Of a DNA stretch of 64,000 nt, positions 21,959-31,500 are shown one piece after another. The notes under the pieces were generated by a model that saw nothing but the letters and a program-made list of their open reading frames with translations, did not search any database and was not told the origin of the DNA. How positions within the stretch are numbered: position 1 is the stretch's first letter; each line of letters begins with the position of its first letter. The position numbers and the translations under genes were made by a program. Source of the DNA: Leguminivora glycinivorella (Eukaryota; Arthropoda; Insecta; Lepidoptera; Tortricidae); NCBI RefSeq assembly GCF_023078275.1, contig NC_062990.1:12725549-12789548 (forward strand), written 5' to 3'.

Positions 21959-23805
21959 TAGCTTGACCACAACCGCTGTGCCGCTCCTTAGGTATGCGAG
22001 CGGCGAGACGGGGGGGCAGAGCAGCCACTGCGCTCTGTCATTCCGCCGTCGTCGCTCGTGGCGGCGTGTAGTGTTATCTGTTGCGGGCTGTCTATGTCAG
22101 ACGCACATGAGATAGAATATCCAAAGATGGGTCGTGCTTTATCTCGAGATGTTAAAGCTGTCATTTTCAAAGTGGCGGAATATTTTAGGAAAAGAAAAGC
22201 AGACAAAGATAGTTTCGAACATAAAAGTGACGCAAATATCGCCAAACTTGTGGCCGAAGCTACTGGGTACTGCCAAAGAACCGTAATAAATGTAATATCT
22301 GTAGGAAATTCATCAATTGAAAATGAGGGCCAACCGAAATTTAATTCGCCCAAAAAACCGAAAGTTATAAAGAAAAAATATGTAATTGATGATTTTGACT
22401 TGGGAGTGATCAGGAGAAAGATTCATCAGTTTTATGAGATCGAAAAAACAGTGCCAAGTATTCGTAAGTTACTGTCAAGTTTGAGACAAGATGGTGTTTT
22501 GAATTGTGGACGAGAATATTTGAGAAAACTTTTACACACAATGGGTTACCGGTTCAAAAAATGTAGATCGAAAAGACATCTTCTTATAGAGCAGCCTAAT
22601 ATTACAGAGTGGCGGAGGAAATATTTGACAGAAATAAAAAAATATAGAAGTGAAAACCGCAACATATATTTCCTAGATGAGACATATATTAACGCCAGTC
22701 ACAATGTTAGCAAATGTTGGCAATCATCGTCGGAACTTGGAATTCACACTGACATCGGGAAAGGACGACGCTTGGTAATCGTTCACGCTGGAAGTCGAAA
22801 TGGCTTGGTCGAAGGTGCATTGACTATATTTAAATCCGATGCTAAGACTGGCGACTACCATGGAGACATGAACGGGCCTACTTTTTATAAGTGGGTGGAT
22901 GAAAAGTTGAAAGATAAACTGCTGCCGAATTCTGTCATTGTGATGGACAACGCGTCTTACCACAGCGTTCAAGTTGATAAGAAACCGACCATGACAAACC
23001 TCAAAAGTGAAATGCAGAACTGGCTGCGGCGTCACAATGTTGAATTTCCGGAAAAAATTAAAAAAGATCAACTGCAAATTCTTATAAATGCCACTCAAAA
23101 AGAGCCTGTTTACAGAATCGATGACCTCTTAAAAGCTCATGGGCACACAGTCCTGCGTTTACCTCCATACCATCCAGATCTGAACCCCATCGAATTGGTA
23201 TGGGCTGATGTTAAAAACAATATAGCGCAAAACCATATTCATTCTTCTCTAGATGAAAAGATAAACGCACTGAATTTATTATTTTCGGAGTTCACGGCAG
23301 AAAAATGGCAGAGGTGTGATGACCATGTCCAAAAAAATGAAAACGATTACTGGGATCGCGACAACCGTTTCGACAATATTATTGACCCCATAATAATAAA
23401 TTTGCAGGATGACAATGATTCAAGTTCCGGTAGCGAAATGGAAGATGAAGATAAAAGTGAATCTATGTCAGAATAGTCACTGTATTCATTAACTAGAAGC
23501 TTATGTTTTTTTGTTTTTCGAACTGATTCTGTTTTAACTCTCGAAACTATTAATTTTTCCGATAATTACACATTAATTTGACTTATATTGGTTTTTTTAT
23601 TTGTGCTTACCTAAAAATCGTATTGTACCATAATAAAAATTGGATATAATAAGTATGTACCTATACAGAGCCAAAATATTGTACTTCGGTATCTTCAGAT
23701 CTATCCGACACGACGACAGACTCTTGTGTGTCCGTGATCTTTCCTGCCCGCACCCCGCCTCCCCGCGCATACCTAAGGAGCGGCACAGCGGTTGTGGTCA
23801 AGCTA
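21959..23805 (+). mobile_element. Intact-looking Tc1/mariner-like (IS630-type) DNA transposon
   Basis: The 1847-bp element has 40-bp inverted ends, starting TAGCTTGACCACAACCGCTG at 21959-21998 and mirrored at 23766-23805. I see no mismatch between them. TA flanks both sides, as expected for this superfamily. A single open frame fills the middle. Ends and ORF both intact suggest a young, possibly active copy. Confidence 0.88.
22058..23476 (+). CDS. Tc1/mariner-superfamily (DDE) transposase
   Basis: A 472-residue uninterrupted frame. The N-terminal 110 residues should bind the inverted ends (helix-turn-helix-like ANIAKLVAEATGYCQRTVIN around 59-78). The DDE catalytic core follows: first Asp in YFLDETYIN (D207), second in VIVMDNASYH (D297), and the Glu in LPPYHPDLNPIELVW (E379). 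81 residues separate D297 and E379, far more than the 34-41 of classical Tc1/mariner enzymes. The C-terminus is Asp/Glu/Ser-rich (DDNDSSSGSEMEDEDKSE), which is unusual for a DNA-binding enzyme. Later in-frame ATGs at 22094 and 22127 (MGRALSRDVK) are possible true starts. There are no frameshifts or stops. The spacing is close to a DD82E lineage I recall being called Sailor; that assignment is not verified. Confidence 0.88.
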   Translation: MAACSVICCGLSMSDAHEIEYPKMGRALSRDVKAVIFKVAEYFRKRKADKDSFEHKSDANIAKLVAEATGYCQRTVINVISVGNSSIENEGQPKFNSPKKPKVIKKKYVIDDFDLGVIRRKIHQFYEIEKTVPSIRKLLSSLRQDGVLNCGREYLRKLLHTMGYRFKKCRSKRHLLIEQPNITEWRRKYLTEIKKYRSENRNIYFLDETYINASHNVSKCWQSSSELGIHTDIGKGRRLVIVHAGSRNGLVEGALTIFKSDAKTGDYHGDMNGPTFYKWVDEKLKDKLLPNSVIVMDNASYHSVQVDKKPTMTNLKSEMQNWLRRHNVEFPEKIKKDQLQILINATQKEPVYRIDDLLKAHGHTVLRLPPYHPDLNPIELVWADVKNNIAQNHIHSSLDEKINALNLLFSEFTAEKWQRCDDHVQKNENDYWDRDNRFDNIIDPIIINLQDDNDSSSGSEMEDEDKSESMSE

Positions 23806-24001
23806 TAGGTCAAACCGAGAAGTTAACTATTCTGTATCTTTCGGAAAATTAAATAAATTTCTTTCACAGCGCTCTGCAACTTATTTTTATATATTTTACT
23901 GATACGCTTTTAACATGGTTCTTCAGAATCTTATTCAGTTTGAAAGGGTGAAATGTGAAACATATTAATAACTTAGCTTTCATGGCTCTTATCTCTGTAA
24001 T

Positions 24002-24322
24002 CATAAATTAAATATAACAAGATCATACCATCCCATACATTAAAATGCGACCGCCTAAGACCGCGCTTACACTCCACCACACATAGATGGCGCCACAAAA
24101 AAAATGTCTTGTAGCTTTCGATTATACTTGTAGATGGCGTTAAGTGTCACTTTTGACATAGATTTACGGCTCGGAATTGACACTTAATGCCAATCTACAA
24201 ATAATCGGTGGCAACAAGGCATTTTATGTGGCGCCATCTATGTGTGGTGGAGTGTAAGCGCGTTCGTAGGCGGTCGCATTTTAATGTACGGGATGGTATG
24301 ATCTTGTTATATTTAATTTATG
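24002..24322. mobile_element. Hairpin MITE with 7-bp flanking duplication
   Basis: About 100-bp inverted arms start CATAAATTAAATATAACAAG and contain GGCGCCATCTATGTGTGG. The flanks CTGTAAT at 23995-24001 and 24323-24329 are identical. The core also has an inverted GTAGATGG pair. It is non-coding. Confidence 0.75.
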
Positions 24323-24363
24323 CTGTAATTAACTCCGTGAAAGCGGAACGTGCATTACTTAAA

Positions 24364-24604
24364 TTAATCATCATCCTCCTTGCGTTAGTCCGCCATTTGT
24401 CACGGCTCATGGGAGCCTGAGGTCCGCTTTGACAACGAATCCCAAGATTTGGCGTGGGCACTAGTTTTTACGAAAGCGACTGCCATCTGACCTTCCAACC
24501 TGAAGGGTAAACTAGACATTATTGGAATTAGTCCGGTTTCACCGAAAATCGACTGGCAAATATCAAATGACATTTCGCACATAAATTCCGAAAAACTCAT
24601 TGGT
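24364..24604 (-). mobile_element. tRNA-derived SINE (family J)
   Basis: Minus-strand copy of the 53487 SINE body, with the CATCATCCTCCTTGCGTTA end on the plus strand. Two similar copies lie at 36705 and 58345. Confidence 0.6.
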
Positions 24605-24892
24605 GCGAGCCAAGTTGCTCGCTCGATTAAGCTCCTGAAAAACGTTTATCAGTCTGCTAATTTGAGGTTGGTGCAACTGATCCTTAGTCCGTAACTTATA
24701 TCCTGCTCTTAAAAATATAGTGCCTCACCATAGTGCCCAGAAGGCTGGCAGCGTTACCTCTTTAGATAGCCAGACTTAATCTCTGACCGAAGTAGCTGCC
24801 AGCTCTCTGGTCACCAGAGGCATCCATGAGGCGCTGGGATATCTCTTTAAAAAGAGATTTCGCGCTGGGCCCCCACGGTCAGTAATTGTAGT

Positions 24893-25347
24893 TATTAATT
24901 TATCAATATTTGGGCGACCGAGCTTCGCTCGGTTCTATTTTAATATATCACGTCTTTAGATAAAAAAAAAACTCTTATAAATACTAAAACAAAAAAAAAG
25001 ACAAAAAACAAAAACTTAATTTCTGGCCGGGATTCGAAACCCTGACACCTACGATCTATCTGCGTACATTAGACCGACCTCGTACGACTGAGCTAAGCGG
25101 AATCGATGCGCGCGCGGCGAAATTAACGACCATATTTTACGTTTACTAACGTGAAAGAAAAACTCATGAAAACTCGAAAATTCGCGTTTTCCGGGATCTA
25201 AGGCTACGCTAGATCGATTTTTTACCCCCGAAAACCCCCACATAACAAATTTCAGCGAAATCGTTAGAGCGGTTTCCGAGATCGTCGGTATATATAAATA
25301 AATAAATAAATATACAAGAATTGCTCGTTTAAAAGTATAAGATTAAA
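24893..25347. repeat. Dispersed repeat family L with tRNA-like segment
   Basis: Near-identical to 35266-35690. It runs from GGGCGACCGAGCTTCGCTCG to GAATTGCTCGTTTAAAAGTA. The minus strand holds a tRNA-like stretch (TTAGCTCAGTCG ... GGGTTTCGAATCCC). It ends about 20 bp before the TMC exon-1 acceptor. Confidence 0.65.
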
Positions 25348-25382
25348 GTACTGTTTTCTTTCGCAGCATAAAATGACCTAAC

Positions 25383-25560
25383 ATGTCGGGTGGCAACTCG
25401 TCCAAGGGCAAGTCCCACGCCCGTCACTCGGGATGGGAGGAGGCGGGAGGGGAGTTCTACCAAGAGTTGTACCCTGGAGCCGAGCAAGAGCTGTTTGATA
25501 ACCTTCAGAGAGCCGATGCGAACAAGCTAGCGACGCTACTGCCATCTAAACAAGCGAGAA
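25383..25560 (+). CDS. Tmc: TMC coding exon 1
   Basis: Residues 1-59 plus one base, MSGGNSSKGK to LLPSKQAR. A pyrimidine-rich acceptor (TTTTCTTTCGCAG) ends at 25366, so the exon starts at 25367 with 16 bases of 5' UTR. The donor is AA|GTAAGTATAG. Three decaying copies of its 3' two thirds follow in tandem. Confidence 0.8.
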
Positions 25561-28500
25561 GTAAGTATAGTGTGTGAAGAACTTTAATAAGAGTTCAGAA
25601 GTGGGATCCACAGTGTTATAGCTTGGTTGAAGGGAGTTCTACCAAGATTTGTACCCTGGAGCCGAACAGGAGCTGTTTGATAGCCTTCAGAGAGCCGATG
25701 CGAACAAGCTAGCGACGCTACTGCCATCTAAACAAGCGAGAAGTAAGTATAGTGTGTGAAGAATTCGAATAAGAGTTCAGAAGTGGGATCCACTGTTTGA
25801 TAACCTGTAGAGAGTTGATGCGCACAAGCTAGCGACGCTGCTGCCATCTAAACAAGCGAGAAGTAAGTATAGAGGTGAGTAAGGCTACCAGAGCTCAACG
25901 AAGGTGCGGTGTGCTGATGACGGAAGGACCTACGGAACTAAATTTGTTCCGTCTATTGTCCTTTGAGTTGTCGGCAACCCGAACCCTCCTTGGAACTTGT
26001 ACATTCCTTTTTGTTGAGTACTTAACACAGCAAAGGGGAGTGTACAAATTTCTAATGGGTTGCTAATAGGTTACGGTGACTGCTTTCCATCAGGCGGACC
26101 GTATGCTTGTTTGCCACCGACTACTATAAAAAAAAAAAGTGTGTGAAGAACTCTAAATTAGAGTTCAGAAGTGGGATCCACAGTGTTATAGCTTGGTTGG
26201 GGGAGTTCTACCAAGAGTTGTACCCTTGCAGGAATTGTTTGATAACGTTTAACGAGCCGATGCGAACAAGCTAGCGACTCTGCTGCCATCAAGACAAGCG
26301 AGAAGTAAGTATTAGAGTTCAGAAGTAGGATCGGAAATATTTTAGGCGGGTCGGGGAGAGTCCTAACAAGAATGTCCTAAAGTATTAATTACCACCGCGA
26401 GCTACGCTGTCAAATAATGAGAAAGAAAACCGTATTCTTATAAATATAAATAAATAATATAAAAAAATAAATATTGAGATCAACTTAGCCCCAAACTAAG
26501 CAAAGCTTGTACTATGGGTGCTAAGCGACGATGTACATACTTAAATAGATAAATACTTATATACATAGAAAACATCCATGACTCAGAAACAAATATCTGT
26601 TGCTCATCACACAAATAAATGCCCTTGCCAGGATTCGAACCCAGGACCGCGGCTTAGCAGGCGGGGTCACTACCGACTACCGAGAGCCAGACCGGTCGTC
26701 GTAATAAAATCAAACCCCTGTATGTTTTGTATGGTATTATATTTTTATTGCGTATTGTGTCACTAATGTATGAGGTGTGTGTGTGGATTGAGTGAGCACC
26801 TTCCGAAAATAAAAATAAAAATGCTGATCATTTAGTAAAAGTTCTAAAACAATTGTAAAACGAATCTCTGAATTTGTAAAAAGATAAATCAAAAAATACA
26901 GCCATTAACATGTGCTCACTCAGTTCTCACAAACTACCAACGAAAACAGTGAATATATTCATTTAACATATAATATTTATATACTAACATTTAGTAAAAA
27001 ATAGGCCAACCTACCTCTATAAATATTAGATCACCTAGTGACGTATTAAATTTTTTACAAATAGTTTCTTATGCTCACTCAATCCACACACTTTTGAAAA
27101 GCCGAATTTTGATGAAAAACATAAGATTTAGACCGCTATTATATGTGTATAGTTTAGTAAAAGTGAAATGGGAATTTGTAAAATACAAAACGAACCACTA
27201 ACGTGTCAGGTTTTTTTATAATAAATTTTTGTAAGTGCTCACTCAGTCCACACGTTTTGAGAAAGTTAAAAATGTAAATATCTTACGATTTGTAGCACCT
27301 AAGACACTCGAAAGTACTTCAACATTTAGTAAAAATTTTTACTAAATATCCACCATCTAATATTTTATATTCGTTGTCTGGTTTTAAAGATATTCAGACA
27401 TAACTTTTCTCATACAAATGTATCAAGTAGGGTGACTACACTATGTCGGCTCCTGATTTTCCCCACCTTCCCATTGTCATATTGAGATTGGGGAGTTTCG
27501 TTCAATTTTGATAATAGTTCACCGGATTTGTAAGTGGGAGCGAGAAAAGAATAACTATTTCTCGCTCCCACTTACAAATCCGGTACGCTCATCTGTTAGC
27601 GCGATTAGATTACCAGGTTCTGGTTTCTTACTAGTGAAGTATTATATTCTTTGTTTCTTACCAATTATCATTCATGTCCTTTTTAATGCATGCATGTCGA
27701 TATGGTTATTATCCTGACGTCGATAAAAATTACACAATACACATCATCACTACTCCAAGAACATAACCTAAAAACAGTTTGCAGATGGATAATTAATACG
27801 GTATTAGTTTAATATTATCAAAATTGAACGAACGAAACTCCCCAATCTCAATATGACAATGGGAAGGTGGGGAAAATCAGGAGCCGACATAGTGTTGTCA
27901 CCCTACTTGATACATTTGTATGAGAAAAGTTATGTCTGAATATCTTTAAAACCAGACAACGAATATAAAATATTAGATGGTGGATATTTAGTAAAAATTT
28001 TTACTAAATGTTGAAGTACTTTCGAGTGTCTTAGGTGCTACAAATCGTAAGATATTTACATTTTTAACTTTCTCAAAACGTGTGGACTGAGTGAGCACTT
28101 ACAAAAATTTATTATAAAAAAACCTGACACGTTAGTGGTTCGTTTTGTATTTTACAAATTCCCATTTCACTTTTACTAAACTATACACATATAATAGCGG
28201 TCTAAATCTTATGTTTTTCATCAAAATTCGGCTTTTCAAAAGTGTGTGGATTGAGTGAGCATAAGAAACTATTTGTAAAAAATTTAATACGTCACTAGGT
28301 GATCTAATATTTATAGAGGTAGGTTGGCCTATTTTTTACTAAATGTTAGTATATAAATATTATATGTTAAATGAATATATTCACTGTTTTCGTTGGTAGT
28401 TTGTGAGAACTGAGTGAGCACATGTTAATGGCTGTATCTTTTGATTTATCTTTTTACAAATTCAGAGATTCGTTTTACAATTGTTTTAGAACTTTTACTA

Positions 28501-31500
28501 AATGATCAGCATATTTTTTTTTTTTCGGAAGGTGCTCACTCAATCCACACACACACATGTATGAGCCATGTTGCTTGAATTAAATCAATAAATGAATTGA
28601 ATTTGTTTCAGCAACGACGGTGAAACGAGTACGATCTCAAAATGAACGACGACAATCTACCTACGCACGCACAACGCAGAGTCGAGACATACATCTGTCC
28701 ATGCTGCCGGACCTATCAGGTAGGTCACACACTCAGCTTGATAACGCGTTCGTCCCCGGCACTATTTTACTAAAAGTCTACACTATGCCGGTAGAAATTA
28801 CTAAATTCTCATTCCTATGCCACTGGCATTAGTCAACTTTTTACTCCTATGCCAGAGTAGGGTTGCAAAAAAAGGGTTTTTTTTTCAAGCCAGAAAAAAA
28901 ACAGTTTTTTTCTGGAGTACGTTTTTTTTTAAAGTACAAAATTTTGAAATTTGCTAAGCAGTTAATACTTTTATACGGTTTTTCAGACTCAATGTTAACT
29001 ATTAAACGAATTTAATCAAATAACTTTAATGTCTGGTCAAAAAGTAACATTTACGAAATCTGTAGTTGGTAGTTATCACTATTTACTGTTGGCAACACCA
29101 CCGCCTCTCCACGCTGCACGCCGCATCGGGGATTCCCCAATAAACGTTTGTATACTAAATGTTAATCGAATTAAAATGTACGTTATTGTTATTGAAACAC
29201 GTTACAACTCACGAAAAACCGTTATTGTCGAATTATTTGTTCATCTGAAAAAAAAACATTTAGAAAAAAAAACAATGGTGCTCGGTTTTTTCTTTCATGT
29301 TTTTTTTCATAATTCTGAAAAAAAAAACTTTTTTTTTGCAACCCTATGCCAGAGGTATAGAAATATGAACGTTTTAAATACAACTGCTGCTGTTTCGCCC
29401 GGGATAGGCCGGTAAACTTGTTTGAACACACATGCGTGTATAGGAGTTTGACTGTTTTGATCACAGACCTTGTATCACCGGCATAAGAGAAGGTTTGTTT
29501 AGTGCCGCCGGCACCGAACATGTTAATTAGAATTAGTACTACTGGTCCTTGTCGGGAATCCATCAGAATAAGTCAGGTACAATCAACTTAAAGAAAACCG
29601 CAAACATATTTGACACTATTTTTGCTAATTAAGATGCTTTTAGGATTCTTTATCTACATAATGAAATAGTACATTACGATACAAGTGCGTAAAAAAGGAA
29701 GTTCGAAACGAGCGGCGATAAATTAAAACACGACCGAAGGGAGTGTTTTAAATCTACACGAGTTACGAATTTCCTTTTCGCACGTGTATCGTACGACGTT
29801 TTTCAGTACAGATGAGCTTCCGAAGTTTCGACCTGGCATATAATGAACCACTTCTCGAACTCGAACTAGTGCGTAAAAAACGACCATCTGTACTGAAAAT
29901 ATTATTATTAAAGGTCAGATTCTACAAATATGCGTGTCGTCGTGTGACATGAACGAAATCTACGTATAATAGGTAGTTTATTTATACTACATCCAGTGAT
30001 TCCAGTGTACCTATTTTACCAAATGTCTAAGGTATGGTGTATACATATGTAGAAACATAATTGTAATCTAAACACCACGAACGTGACATCGAACTTCTTG
30101 CGAAGTAATGTCCTTCATTCGTGTATAACTAGTTGTTTGTTTTGTGTTACAAGTCCGTTTTCACATTATCCGATCCGATATTCGATGTCGGAAGGATTTC
30201 AATGGAAAAAATCCAAGATGGCGCCTGTAATGTATGAGATATCGGTCCTACATCCGATATCGGATCGGATAATGTGAAAACGCACTAACTAGTTTTAAAT
30301 GACGAAATAGTACATTACGATACTGGTGCGTAAAAATGGAAGTTCGACACGAGTTACGAATTTCCTTTTCGCACGTGTATCGTACGACGTTTTAGTACAG
30401 ATGGCCCTCCGTAGTTTCGACCTGGCATATAATGAACCACTTCTCGTACTAGTGCGTAAAAAAAACACCATCTGTACTGAAATAATAGTTTGTGCATATA
30501 CGAACCAATCCAGATGAAAGTATATAAAGAAAACTCACATCTTCTCAGTATTCGCGATTCGTGATCAATTAGTAGTGTGTGAAATCTCACGATAGCGAAT
30601 ACATTGACCTTAGTTGAAACATTCAGTGCTACGCGATCTTTCAGTGAGAGTTTACGTAAACTTCATAGGTGTAGTGAGTTACAGTGATATAGTTAATATG
30701 GAAACAGGTAATGTATTAGACCCAGAGCCCAGGCCCGCCAGACCTTCCTCAAATTCTCAAGGATGAAACTTTGGGACAATGTAGAGTTCACATCGACGGT
30801 TAATGTGTGCATATTTTCTAGTTCGGCCCATCGGCCAATTTTTTGCTATCAAGTGATGAAGGTGAAAAAAAAAAGTGCTTACTTTCCTTAAATTCTCAAG
30901 GCTGATTTTTATATATGTGTTAGAGCACGTTGTTAGAAATTGGTTATCATCAATGCCAGACCGTTTCCGCCGGCCATAACTTTTACCAGACGCGACAAAG
31001 TTGGCAAAAAACGACTCTAACTTACCTCATTTTCTCAAGCCTGATTTTGATATATGATACGCAGGGACCTGTAACTAGACCGTTTGTAAGCAGCCAGACC
31101 AATCGGATGGACCCAACCATCCGCCAGACCGACTTAAAGTTTCGATATGAGCATTAGTAGAATTGAAATATTCCGGGTCTATAAAAGCTAAAAACTTGAA
31201 TTTTCTACATTAAGCTACGTGTATTTTGTATACTTGACGTAATAAGCGACTTTCAAAAATTTTACTTCTAAGGAAATAAAAAATGAAAGTTTATATGCGG
31301 TGCAAGATTAATTTTAAGCTATGAATTTTATTTACACTGCGTAAGTACATGTGTATTTTATTATAAATATAACTTTTACCAGACGCGACAAAGTTGGCAA
31401 AAAACGACTCTAACTTACCTCATTTTCTCAAGCCTGATTTTGGTATATGATACGCAGGGACCTGTAACCAGACCGTTTGTAAGCAGCCAGACCAATCGGA

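Noticed and set aside
22724..23098. Minus-strand frame inside the transposase
   Set aside because: Shadow of the transposase coding sequence.
25025..25105. Minus-strand tRNA-like sequence
   Set aside because: It is duplicated with its flanks at 35370-35450 as part of repeat family L, and the cloverleaf looks incomplete.
30930..31157. 75-codon frame duplicated on the other strand at 33562-33789
   Set aside because: The two frames are mirror images produced by the fold-back arms; no motif and no splice context.
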